Shown: positions 25,101-35,143 of the stretch, in pieces | Numbering within the stretch: the first letter of the stretch is position 1 | Layout: each line of letters opens with the position of its first letter | Source of the DNA: Polymyxa betae | Lineage: Eukaryota > Endomyxa > Phytomyxea > Plasmodiophorida > Plasmodiophoridae | DNA length: 64,000 bases | Assembly: GCA_003693705.1 (NCBI GenBank) | Contig: RBZT01000337.1 | Span: 1 to 64,000, forward strand | Direction: 5' to 3' | Made by a program: the position numbers and the translations under genes | Notes under the pieces: generated by a model | The model's database searches: none | What the model was told of the DNA's origin: nothing | What the model saw: the letters and a program-made list of their open reading frames with translations, nothing else

Positions 25101-27849
25101 ACCAAATAAGCTACTGTGCAATAACATCACGTGCGCCTACTTGGCAAACTTGTCGAATTGGTTTTTGTGTACAGTCAAAAACAGGCAGCTAGACGTCGTT
25201 ATGTATGTGGCACTGCTATGAGCATCATTAATTAACGCAGCAGTCCCAATAGATGACCCTGAAACGGATCTTAGAAAGTTGATTTACAGACGCGGTCGTA
25301 AATGTTACCTGAGCGCAATGTCTCCACAATATGTCCATCGATTGATTTATCCACAGTGCCACTAGATAAGAGATAAATAGCCTCAAATGCTTGACCCTGC
25401 TGTACAAGGACAGCGTCCTTCTTCTCAGGCTGGTACTGCATGATCGCAGCAAGCAATTCCAGCTTTGACCACTACCAAATTTAAGGAATCCATATTCTCA
25501 CAGAATGTGAAACATACAGGTTTGTTTTCTTTAACATGCCGGAATAGTTCGAACCGCTGAAGAGCATTACTAGTTCTAAGCCGATCAGTTAAGATACCAT
25601 AGAGATACTGGCGGGATAGCATCTACCGATGCAAGATCAAACTATTGAAGCTCTCCGACAGCTCTGGGGCGATATTGCTAAATGCTCTGAATGATTTTTG
25701 ATCAAGAACACAGAACAAGGTATCAGTCAAGCATGTAACAGTAGCAGTACGCGGTGAATCCAGCAACAATGAAATTTCCCCAAACCATTGCCCTGTAACG
25801 AAAATTCAAGTCAGCATTTGGGTTTCCTGATCACGAGATAGAATAGTGCAACCTGATCCCAGCTCTTCCACTGTTATATCAGAGTCGATGGTTGGATCAT
25901 AGACATGAACCGAGCAGAGCCCGTTCGCAATGATGTAGAAACCGATGCTATATTCGCCTTCTCGGCAAACAATGTCGCCGGCTGCCATTTGCTGGAATCG
26001 GAACAGGTTACCGAGCAAGGCAAGTTTGGACCACTAATTGGTACAGTTATTAAGTCGTCGCCATATTGTGTATATCGAGTGGTAAGACCACATACCGGCT
26101 TGTTTTCTTTAATTTTGGCAAAGAATGGCATCGACCGAAGCTGCTCAGCCGTCCGAACGCTGAGATTTGCCTGAATTGCACTCTGCAGCTCAGGAGCACA
26201 CTGAAAAGACTATCAGTGTATGTAGCTATGTTTTACGTTTAATGTCCTTACTTCACTGAACTTGACGAAATCTTGACGATCGAGACGCAGCAACATCGTT
26301 CGTGCCATGCTAGTAGCGGTGACGGTACATAGAGGAGACTGACCCAGTAAGGCATCCTCCCCAAACCACTTGCCGTTGTCCAAAATGTTTAATTCTATTG
26401 GCGGTTCTGAAAGCTGTAAGCCCTTTGGAAAGAATGGCCTATGAGAATACTACCTGAATCTGTTGGACCTTGGCTCCAGAGCCGAACCTTTCCTGGATTT
26501 TTGAATAAGCTTACGGTTAGTAATCACGTAATCGGAAGTTTACCTTCAAAGATAATGTAGAAGGAGTCGGCGGCTTGACCTTGCTGAAATATATCCTGGC
26601 CTTCGGCAGTCTCGACATAACGGAACATCGATGAAAGCAAGCTAAGCTTCTCCTCATCGAAACTTTTAACCAGCCCTCCATGTTTCTGCTTTACTTGAAG
26701 TGGAGAGAAGAAAGGAATCGTTTTCAGCCGTATAGATGTACGCTGTGTCAGTGACTGCTCTAATCGTTCCCTTATTCGTGAATCGCCATTCTCAAGATAA
26801 TCTGCTCGGATTTGAGTTAAATGTCAAGTCAGATGTCGGGCATTAGCGCATACGGTTGAAATCCTTTTTGTGAAGTGAAAGGCATTGAGTGTTGTCTAGA
26901 ATGGTGGTGATTGTGGCTCCTTGTTTCACAGAGCTTAGCAGCGACATCTACTATTCTGTCAAAAACCGATAAGCAATTCGAAGTGGAATTTACTTCTCCG
27001 AAGTACGATGGGCTTTTTAGTACTCCCAGGTGAATACCGTTTGAAGTTATAGACACTCCTCCATTTCGAATCACATAAAACTGTTCCCCTAACATAGTAC
27101 ATTCAGTAGTGCAACCTCAATTCAAGCAGTTTGTTCACCAAGCTCGCCCTGTTGTAAGATAACAGTCCCAGCTTTAGAAAACAACGCGTCCTTAAAGAAA
27201 GACGACAGCCTGCAGTGGCGTCAAAACCGGGGCCATTTGCTAAATGAAAGGTGACCGTTGTAATTCGACGTCGGAGACACCATGGAAGAACGGAGATCGA
27301 CGAAGCAAGAGGATGCGTTCGAATAACCCCGATGTTAATGTGACGAGTTTCGGGACATCTCTGTCCCTCTTTTTAAAACTTTGATGTTTTAGGGGATCCT
27401 CGGGAGTAGTTTGTGGGTGTGGAGCCACTTCGTTCGTGTTCTACGAGGCAACTAGATTCAGTTGATAGATAGGAAATGACGCCGCTATGATCACCTGCTC
27501 TCCTCGCTTCAGAACGGATTTAATTTTGTTCGGTATCATCATCCACTTTGGTTGTCCTGATTCTGAAATATCTTCCGGTTTTGCCGATTTCTTCACAGTT
27601 GCTACAAATATAAATTCGAGTCTAACGGATCTTCGATATGGATTTCATACCTCGCAGTTTCACCCCAACATCGACGGAGACTGAGATTTTACCCGAATCG
27701 GAGCTTGCAGCATGCGAATCGATCGCCTAAAAGCAATTGTAATTTCTATTATGGGCTTCGAACGCCAAGAAACAAAGCATAAACAATGCCTAAAATATAG
27801 ATATCCCGAGGACCATTTTTGAGTTAATCCTTTTGAAGATACTCTTCAT
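22120..27849 (-). CDS. Protein with eight cyclic-nucleotide-binding domains
   Basis: Thirty-three exons give about 1,357 residues in a closed frame. Eight cNMP-binding (CAP/PKA-R type) folds run N to C: D1 ~27440-26860, D2 ~26801-26252, D3 ~26200-25627, D4 ~25575-25141, an acidic linker (25092-24909), D5 ~24860-24215, D6 ~24166-23591, D7 ~23591-23033, D8 ~23033-22575, then a 150-residue tail. Phosphate-binding cassettes keep the key Gly-Glu and Pro-Arg in D3 (GEISLLLDSPRTATVTC), D7 (GEISLILDTPRTATITC) and D8 (GEAALLNPVKPRNATV). D1 and D2 lack the Arg; D4, D5 and D6 are degenerate. D1-D4 and D5-D8 look like two copies of one block. No kinase, channel or GEF domain is present, so it is a stand-alone sensor or scaffold. 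The N-terminal start (27847-27849, with an 87-nt first intron) is the weakest part. Confidence 0.88.
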
Positions 27850-28407
27850 TGTTGCTGTTTGAGGCGTTTGCCGTCAAAAGCAGGATCAAAACCGTCGAAG
27901 CCGATCCAGAACTAGCACGCCACGAAAATCAAGCCAACCAGGATAATACACAGATCGGACGTTGCTAATTGAGGTAGATATTTGCTGGGTCGAGGGCACG
28001 ATCCTGGTCTGCGATCTATTTTCTATTAAGAGACTTTTTATTCGATAGCTGTCAAGGCATCTCAGCACAGCTTTCTAAACCAGTGAGTACAAGAACCTAA
28101 AAACCGCCTATGATGAATGGGTGTCGTGGATTGCACTAATGCGAGACAAAGCATACGATCAGGCACAGCTGCGGCAGATAGCTTTCAGATTGGTTACGTG
28201 TGAGTTCATAGAATGTAGAACGAGATGACACCAGGTAAATTCAGAACTTCACCGCTATGATCGGCCCAAATTTCTGTGAGATTCGGGTTTCCTAACCCAC
28301 ACAAAGTCTATGAAATGTTATTACACTGGAGAATTAGCTACGATGCATAGTCAGAGTTACCAGGTGCAATTATTCTAACAATGAACAAGTTAATGTCATA
28401 GCACGTA

Positions 28408-28800
28408 TTGGCAGTTGATGCAGAAAAAGGTAGCCATCGTGAAACCAATCATGGTGTATCTGGTCGTAAGGGTTTAGGGTTTACAACTCCGGATATCGGA
28501 CGCTCTCAAGATTCAGTTGGCATTTCAGATGCGGACTTGCACCCATCATCCCATCTGAACTCAATCGCCAATGATGAGAAGTTTGTTCCATCGCGATCCT
28601 GCTTCGCAGGGGCAGATCTGTTCTATACGCTGCCATTCGGCTGCATATATAGTAATCGCCCCGCAAGCAATGACGATGAAAAGGCGACACTGAGGCATCA
28701 CTTTACTACAGAAATCAGCAGAAAGATTATGAGAATCTCATCACCGAAGCTCTCGAGTGGCATCTCAAAAATTCGTAAACGCACGTCCATCTCCGATTAA
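28408..28800 (+). CDS. Hypothetical exon or ORF, basic C-terminus
   Basis: This is an open frame of 130 codons with no ATG at its 5' end. If real it is an exon continued from upstream; a splice acceptor just before it (near 28400) is plausible. It is rich in Ser, Asp and His at the start and ends in a basic stretch (KIRKRTSISD). No domain is recognised. The length without a stop is modest support only. Confidence 0.3.
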   Translation: MAVDAEKGSHRETNHGVSGRKGLGFTTPDIGRSQDSVGISDADLHPSSHLNSIANDEKFVPSRSCFAGADLFYTLPFGCIYSNRPASNDDEKATLRHHFTTEISRKIMRISSPKLSSGISKIRKRTSISD

Positions 28801-29292
28801 TAAAACTTTTGGATGTATGTAGCTCTTCATCAACTGAACGATGATCATCCGTCAACCCCGACGATTGCTCTATGAGATTGCATTAGCGTTCTTTCAATCG
28901 AAGGCATGACATCATCTCTCCTTTAATGGAATGCTGTCTTCCTAAAGCAATCGCTAATCTTAGTCTTTGTTAATGGATATTGCCAGTAATTCACGAGCTC
29001 ATCCCAAGATGCTGATTTAGATTTGGAAAACTTGCACCGAATGGGACCGATTTTGAGCAATGCTTATAAAAGCGCATTTCGTCAAGTTGTTTATGAGATA
29101 TGAACTTCCTGTATGATACGACAATTATGGCCGCTCTGTCCACAGCTTTTGCCATTGTCGTATTCTGTGAATAACATATAATCAAAAGGTGTCATATTCG
29201 GTGCCATTTCTCTTAACATATGGACTTATCTTCACGTTTCTTTTTATGAGCGATTAGCTTTCGCCTCTCCAGTACTTTTTTGAAAGATTATC

Positions 29293-29667
29293 ATGACACT
29301 GCTGTTATGCATGAACGAGTCTGCTGTACACAGAATGCTTCAGCCTGATGAGCTTCATTACAGAAACATGGTTTCAACCACTCTAAACGACCTCCAAAAT
29401 GAATTCCACAACTGGATAATTTCCAAGTTTGTTGACTACCGGCAGTCAGAATCATCGATTAAGACGCTGTTGATAACTGGCAGTAAAACGTTTTTTCGGT
29501 ACCATCACTATCAATTGTTCAAACTGTTTAAATGCAGAGCGATTTCAACTGAGATTTCACTCTCAGAAGAGCGATTACTCTTTGGGAACAAACTGGTACT
29601 CGGCAGCGGCAACGTGAAGGCTAAGCTCGGGGAGCGATGCATTGTCATGGGAGCAACGCCAAATTAA
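29293..29667 (+). CDS. Hypothetical protein, 124 aa, single exon
   Basis: ATG-initiated ORF with no recognised domain. It begins MTLLLCMNESAVHRML, has a helical middle (LNDLQNEFHNWIISKFVDY) and a Lys/Gly-rich end. There is no signal peptide or clear membrane span. The absence of introns is unusual for this window, so it may be a chance ORF or a remnant. Confidence 0.35.
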   Translation: MTLLLCMNESAVHRMLQPDELHYRNMVSTTLNDLQNEFHNWIISKFVDYRQSESSIKTLLITGSKTFFRYHHYQLFKLFKCRAISTEISLSEERLLFGNKLVLGSGNVKAKLGERCIVMGATPN

Positions 29668-30181
29668 AATGATGATTGGACGGCGATTGTCTTCTGAAAG
29701 GTCGTAGCCATCATGGAATGGAATGGAATCGTCTAGTTTAATTAAAGGGCGCTGCTGCCACTTTCAGCACGAGCAGCTAATTCCAAACTTATCAGAATTA
29801 CACCCAGTGAATGTAGCCATTCTTGAGTAAACAGCTCTTTAAAAATTCGAGCTTAAACATTCACAATTCAGGCGATCACGCTCTACCTATACGAACACCG
29901 CAAATGGGAACATATTTGGTTTCACTGAAGCTCGACAAAATCTGAATTTCTTCGAACGTGCTGTCGCCATTAATTGGAATACATTCTGGAGGAAGACATC
30001 GCCTTCAGGCGAAATTCCTTTTGCACTTTTTTCTTCGGTTGTACTGTATTGGCCTATTGGGTTTACCTAACAGAGTACCTATTAACAGACTACTCAGTAC
30101 ATTGTCACCGTGATTAACTAAATCGCCGCTCTTTAAACATTCATTCTGCTCCACCCAACTGAACTGATCTCGTTGTCGAAA

Positions 30182-31490
30182 ATGGAGTCATCCGTTGTGA
30201 TGTCGGTTTTGGACCGCTTACAGCGGGTACCATGGCTATTCGTTCGTCGTGTATCAGTCGTGAAGCTGACGGTCTTTAGGTGTCTCGTAATGCCGAGAAG
30301 ACGTTAGCTTTGGAATGCAGAAATCTGCAGTCAAAGCTTGAAAGTTTACCAACGGATCTGGAAGACAAGATCAGGGCTCTTCAATCTGTTGCCGATTCCA
30401 TCGACGATATGAATCGGAAAATAACAGAATGCAACAATGCCAAAGACAAGATGATAACTGTGTGCAAGAAACGGCTTCGATTTCTAAACGATGGCTGCCA
30501 AAATGACCCCGAACGTTTATTAGATTGGTTGTTATGCGATTATCTCAGCAGGAGAGGATTCTTGCAATCCGCCAAGAACTTGGCATCGTTATCGGAGCTC
30601 ACCGATTTGACTGACATAAACATCTATGAACAGCATCGTCAAATTCTGCTTGCCCTAAACAATCACAATACGGAACCAGCTCTACGATGGTGCCAAGCTA
30701 ACAAGTCGCGACTTCAAGCTGGTCAAAGTCCTTTGGAGTTTAATCTTCGTTTGCGTGATTTCGTCGGATTGGTAATGAAACGCGATTTTGCTGGAGCTAT
30801 TAGATACGTTAAAAGTCATATGTTGGCTGAATTTGAAAACCACAATGCTGTATTAAAACGGCATCTTGGCCTGGTTGCCTTTTACCACCAATCAGTATCA
30901 GGCGGCCATCAGTTATATGCTGACCTGTAAACATGTCCATTTTCCTGTATTTATTCTTGATTGAAATTGTCGTAGGTTGGATGATTCTTGTTGGAAAACC
31001 GTTCGTATCATGTTCAGCCAAGAATTCTTCCAAGTTCACAGTATAACATTCGTTGATTTTGAAGATTCTATTACTGATGAACTTATCAGAACTCTCTCCT
31101 GATCCTCAATTAGATCTGTATTTAAAGACTGGACTCTGTGCCTTGAAAAGTCGGTCCTGCGGAACGCCAAACAAAAGCATAAGCGACTGTCCTGTAATAG
31201 ATGCATTGCAGCAAAACTGTAAATCTAACCACATAAAGGTCTGCTCCCAGGACGTGGTTGAGCTGGCGGCCAAGCTCAAAGGAGCTCCAAAAACTATCTC
31301 CTGCTTGGTGTGCCGACTAACTGGTGACGTCATGGATGAATCCAATCCACCTATGGTTGTCCCAAACGGGCAGGTATATAGCAGAGCGGGATTATACTCA
31401 CTGGCGCTGATGAACGGTGGTGATATTCTCTGTCCTGAAACAGGAACCAATTATAATCTATCGGACTGCAAAAACGTTTTCGTTCTCTAG
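30182..31490 (+). CDS. MAEA: E3 ubiquitin ligase subunit MAEA / GID9 (Fyv10)
   Basis: MAEA is the RING-like subunit of the CTLH/GID ubiquitin ligase. Four exons give 385 residues, close to the human 396: 30182-30226, 30280-30926, 30976-31040, 31090-31490, all frames closing. N-terminal helices (about residues 15-85) precede a LisH motif (LLDWLLCDYLSRRGFLQSAK), then the CTLH helices (ALRWCQANKSRLQ) and CRA region. The C-terminal RING-like domain shows CLVCRLTGDVMDESNPP, then VPNGQVYS and a final CPETGTNYNLSDCKNVFVL. The CRA-to-RING join YADLLDDSCWKT is restored by the 49-nt intron at 30927-30975. It ends 52 bp from the convergent CBM18 gene. Confidence 0.95.
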
Positions 31491-31542
31491 AATTGAATGT
31501 AAATTTATTTAATCACAATCCTCTGTTTAGAAGAAAAGGCAT

Positions 31543-32340
31543 CTAGTACTGGGCCGATAACAAGGTCTGGACACTCAGGCAGTGTAAAGGCGTTGAACCA
31601 CAGAATCCTCGGGCAGAGCAGCATTCGCCGGTTGAGCATCCAGCCCATCCGACCTGTGGACCACAACGTCCATCAGGTCGTACTGGAGCCCATCCTGACT
31701 TGGGTGGACCTTGGTTAATGCTCGATACCAAGGCCTGCATATCGGCACGTGGCACCAAAGGATACTGGCGCGGGCAAGACACGAGCTGGAGATCTTCGAA
31801 GCTAATCACAGCGGCGTTTGGAAGCGCCGGAATGACGAACGTGATCGCTTGTAGGCGTCCGTTGAACCAGTCACGTGCCATTGTTGGAAAATCAGTCAGA
31901 GGGATGCGGACGAACGTATCTTGACCGTTCAACGGATTATACGATGATAAGCGAACGCTGGCAGTCTTATTCGCCATACCACCACATCCGCTCGTTCCTG
32001 TCTCTAAGATGATCGACATGTCAATACCAGCAGGTACTTGAACACGGAAAGACAGCAATGTCTCGACATCGGACTCGGGAGGAATCGACAGGCAAGAAGC
32101 CCCGTTTGTTAGCGATGTGGTGAAGGCAACGGGTTCACCTGGTGCCGAACTGATTTGCAGTCGGGAGTTGACGATGGCGGCCCGGCCACCAATCACAGCT
32201 TGAGGTAGACTAAGCGCATTGGTCGTTAGCGATGATGGGCCGCCGTTAAATGAGTTGATAACGAGACGTCGAGTCTGCGCCAAAGCGCTTTCACTCAGGA
32301 ACAACGCGACGATCGCGATCACAACGATGGCCACACGCAT
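31543..32340 (-). CDS. Secreted protein with C-terminal hevein-type chitin-binding (CBM18) module
   Basis: Intronless, 265 residues from the ATG at 32338-32340. That start gives a strong signal peptide (MRVAIVVIAIVALFLSESALAQ); the frame stays open upstream of it, but the signal peptide decides the start. Residues ~25-210 look like a beta-sandwich of carbohydrate-binding type (FRVQVPAGIDMSIILETGT and FVRIPLTDFPTMARDWFNG resemble galactose-binding-like folds). After a short linker comes the hevein core CGPQVGWAGCSTGECCSARG followed by FCGSTPLHC. Hevein domains bind chitin through an aromatic/Ser patch. The usual last cysteine pair is missing, so the module may be truncated. It may bind self or host chitin; the function is inferred. 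Confidence 0.85.
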   Translation of the reverse strand: MRVAIVVIAIVALFLSESALAQTRRLVINSFNGGPSSLTTNALSLPQAVIGGRAAIVNSRLQISSAPGEPVAFTTSLTNGASCLSIPPESDVETLLSFRVQVPAGIDMSIILETGTSGCGGMANKTASVRLSSYNPLNGQDTFVRIPLTDFPTMARDWFNGRLQAITFVIPALPNAAVISFEDLQLVSCPRQYPLVPRADMQALVSSINQGPPKSGWAPVRPDGRCGPQVGWAGCSTGECCSARGFCGSTPLHCLSVQTLLSAQY

Positions 32341-33173
32341 AGAGCCTTTAGAAATGATTTGGATTATTAAATATGGCTCAAGGTGTCGGAGTAGGAACAG
32401 ATCACATCCCACATTCTGACTCAATACAACTTGAGTCAATATAGTCATGATTCAACTGGGTGAATTAGTCATGATTGGATCCTCCAGTGATCTGATCGAA
32501 TCAAGCAGCAACGGAATGCGTTGATGTTGGTCTAAGTCGAACTCCTTCAATAACATTTGCTGATCTAGACTTGTTTCAATAAAATAAGAAGGTCCCTTCT
32601 CACCCTTTCAAGCCAGCAAAATTCCTGGTAAACAATATCACAATCTATTTTCAAAATTTTCACGAGATCTGACTGAGGGAGGTCATTACAAAGTTATCAA
32701 AACCTGTTAATGGGTCAATGTTCCTTAGCAGGATCTACTGGTAGTAAACTACAGACCTTTAGGGTTTATTACCCTGAGATTGTACAAGTAAATATTGAAT
32801 GCATGCCAATGTACCAGCGCATTCATTAGAGCTGATCAATTAACGTCAAAGGGGAAACTACTGCCCCGACGAACTGATCGGTGAGTCTTTGTGGCAATCT
32901 CTGCTTTAAATATGAGATGATTGCTCAAAGATATAATTAATACACACGAATCTTCGTTATATCTTTGAGCAATCGTCTCAAGTTTGAACGAGAGATTGCC
33001 ACAAGAAGTGATACCCGCCCCATGATCCATGCAATCATGAACGGCCGAGCGCAACAATTGCATAAACTTGATCGGCCGCGAACGGCGAAAAGTCGAAGTA
33101 GGGAGGATCTGGGTTTCTGCGTTGAGCTGCTGCCTTCCGACTCCATTGCTCAGCTGCCATCTGCGATTAGCTG
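32341..33173. other. Divergent intergenic region with a long palindrome
   Basis: It separates the CBM18 gene and the exonuclease gene. No convincing coding exon is seen; the short ORFs at 32836-33174 overlap the palindrome on both strands and are treated as chance. It holds the inverted repeat at 32887-33005. Confidence 0.6.
32887..33005. repeat. Long imperfect palindrome, ~58-bp arms
   Basis: The left arm starts ctttgtggcaatctct and later reads gattgctcaaagatata. The right arm reads tatatctttgagcaatc and ends agagattgccacaag. Reverse-complementing the right arm matches the left over nearly its full length with scattered mismatches, around a centre near 32946. A transcript would fold into a long hairpin. 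Confidence 0.85.
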
Positions 33174-34933
33174 ATGCTGGTCCAGGAGCCGGAGGATCGG
33201 CCTTGGGTCGATGCTCTGTTGGCGGTCATCTCCGATACCGAGCTGAATCTCTGCCCTGCCGATACTCTGTCCTATTGTCGATATTATCATCTGCCAACCG
33301 GGGCTTTCGACTTGGTCGCTGTTGACGCCCTGCTTCGTGCTATGGCCAGGAGGATAGCAGCCACTTCCAGAGTACGCTTTCACATATTGCTTTCTGCTAT
33401 CTTTACACTGCTTTTAAGGTTGCTGCCTATTTGGTCTATTTCCACCAATCACTCAAGTTCCCAATCACGGCTGCTTTGTCTTCGTTGGCAGGAGAATCGC
33501 CTTCTACGGCTGTACGAACAGCATCATTTCTGCTACAAGATTCAGAATCGCCTGCAGACTTCCTACAAGATCCCGATCATATTTTAAAGTGGATTTTTCT
33601 TGAAAGCGGCCCGAATGATTTTCGCAACCTATCGTCGATATTCCGAACTTTTGTAAAGCACTTCAAGCATGCTGTTAAGCTACGTTCTGAGTGCAATTAC
33701 TGGATGGAGGTCGTCCTTACTAAGATGCCTCTGCTGCCGGGCGAGCGTCTTGAAGCTGTCACCTTGATTGGAACGGCTGTCACTGGTTGGCGAGACGCCC
33801 CTGAAATAATGTATGAGCAGCTGTACTACCTGGTTCTCTATGTAAAGTCGAACTTTGGCGATGGGGCTGTACGCCTGTTTCTGGATCAGATTCAATATGA
33901 CCAACGAATTGGTCTGGACCCTCGTCTGATCCTGCCTAATAACAGTCATCTGCTGATCAGAATGCCGCCCTGTGACTCGGATTTCTTTCAGGAACTCCCA
34001 ACACATCATCAGATCATTTTTGTCGATTCGATGGAAAGTCTCCAACGTGCTGCTTCGATCCTATTGAGCGCTGATATAGTTGGGCTTGATACTGAAACTA
34101 AACCCGTCTTCAGGAAAGGTAATCTCTATTTTCTTGTTCTATTCGAGTGGTCAATTCGTGCTGTTAAGGAGGAAAACCGAACCCAGTTGCTCTGCTGCAA
34201 ATATCCTCTCGAGAGCACAGTTTTATCTTCGATCTTCTTTATTTTGGGGATAGGACAAGTTTGGTTCACTACCACCATTCCCGCGACGTGATGTTTTCGG
34301 TTTTCGCCACACTCTTTCTCGATCCCTGCATATTAAAAGTAGGGATGCAATTTGGTCAGGTCTGTCTGATCCTGCATCGAGTTCTTTTCATAACTAAGAT
34401 ATTCCTAGGATTTGCAGCAGTTATACCACAATTACCCTGATCCATGTTTCGCCCGAATGGAAGCATATTTGGAAGTTACCGATCTGTTTCATTATATTTT
34501 TGAAGGTTAGATCGGCTGAGGACGATCAACGAAGGTCACTTAAAAGATTGATAGGATATTCGTTACCGTCTTTGAAGAAGCTGGTTCGCTATTGCACAGG
34601 GATGAAGTTGAATAAAACATGTCAGCGATCAGATTGGTCTCGAAGGCCATTGAATGTGAAACAACTATCGTATGCTGCTCTAGATGCTCATGTACGGTCT
34701 AGTGGATCTTCTCGCTATGGATTATTTAAGCATTTGAAACTTAGGTACTTATCAGCATTGCTGAGACATTGTTTTTCCAAGGAGAAGCCCGCGAACAGCA
34801 AGATTATGGTCTACATGAGAGTCTACATATCAAGTCGATTTCGGGAATTAACCCAAAACAGAAAGCGCCTCCTGTCGAATCATTAGAAGAGCCACCACCT
34901 TCGCACCGAGAGCGACGCCCATCGGATGTATAA
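33174..34933 (+). CDS. EXD3: DEDDy 3'-5' exonuclease, Mut-7/EXD3-like
   Basis: Six exons give 503 residues in a closed frame: 33174-33371, 33419-34118, 34169-34359, 34409-34505, 34555-34691, 34745-34933. An N-terminal helical region (about residues 1-270) precedes the RNase D-type exonuclease fold: ExoI VGLDTETKP (Asp, Glu), the strand PVALLQISSR, ExoII-region VGMQFGQDLQQLY (Asp), a WSRRPLNVKQLSYAALDA ExoIII block (Tyr and final Asp). All four acidic residues and the Tyr of DEDDy enzymes are present. A short Pro-rich tail follows. In animals the family includes nematode mut-7, which acts in small-RNA silencing, and uncharacterised EXD3. A role in RNA 3'-end trimming is likely; an RNAi role here is only inferred. 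Confidence 0.85.
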
Positions 34934-35143
34934 GCCTTATTGTAATATTATCTAAAATAGTATATTAAACTGCCTCTATGTCAATTGTATTGGTCAGCTC
35001 AGTCCAAATTTGAATCTAAATTGTCATGTATTGTGAGGTTTCTGCGCCATCTGACAATGCGTTGTCGGGAGGCTTTACGTTTCGGAGTTGGTCTAATTCG
35101 TATCAGAGGCGTAGCTAGGCCATAATCATAGTTACTCGGGTGT
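34934..35143. other. Short intergenic spacer
   Basis: About 210 bp between the exonuclease stop and the CLASP start. Nothing coding is recognised; it should hold the CLASP promoter. Confidence 0.5.

Larger units (their letters stand above)
27850..30181. other. Poorly resolved 2.3 kb interval
   Basis: It lies between the divergent CNB gene and MAEA. There are open stretches with plausible protein character on the plus strand, for instance around 28105-28195 (Asp/Trp/Ala/Gln-rich, helical) and the two ORFs listed separately. I could not join them into a model with good splice sites, and no family is recognised. Undetected small exons, a fast-evolving gene or decayed genes are all possible. Confidence 0.4.

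Noticed and set aside
22816-26174. Many independent short ORFs read as separate small genes
   Set aside because: Splice sites and CNB motifs join them into one multi-domain protein in a closed frame.
30840-30930. Apparent frameshift in MAEA (an alternative frame reads NQYQAAISYMLTC)
   Set aside because: The original frame continues to the intron at 30927 and gives YADLLDDSCW, which fits the family; no frameshift is needed.
32836-33325. Short ORFs on both strands across the palindrome and exonuclease start
   Set aside because: Mutually overlapping, no motifs; explained by the inverted repeat and by shadows of the exonuclease exon.
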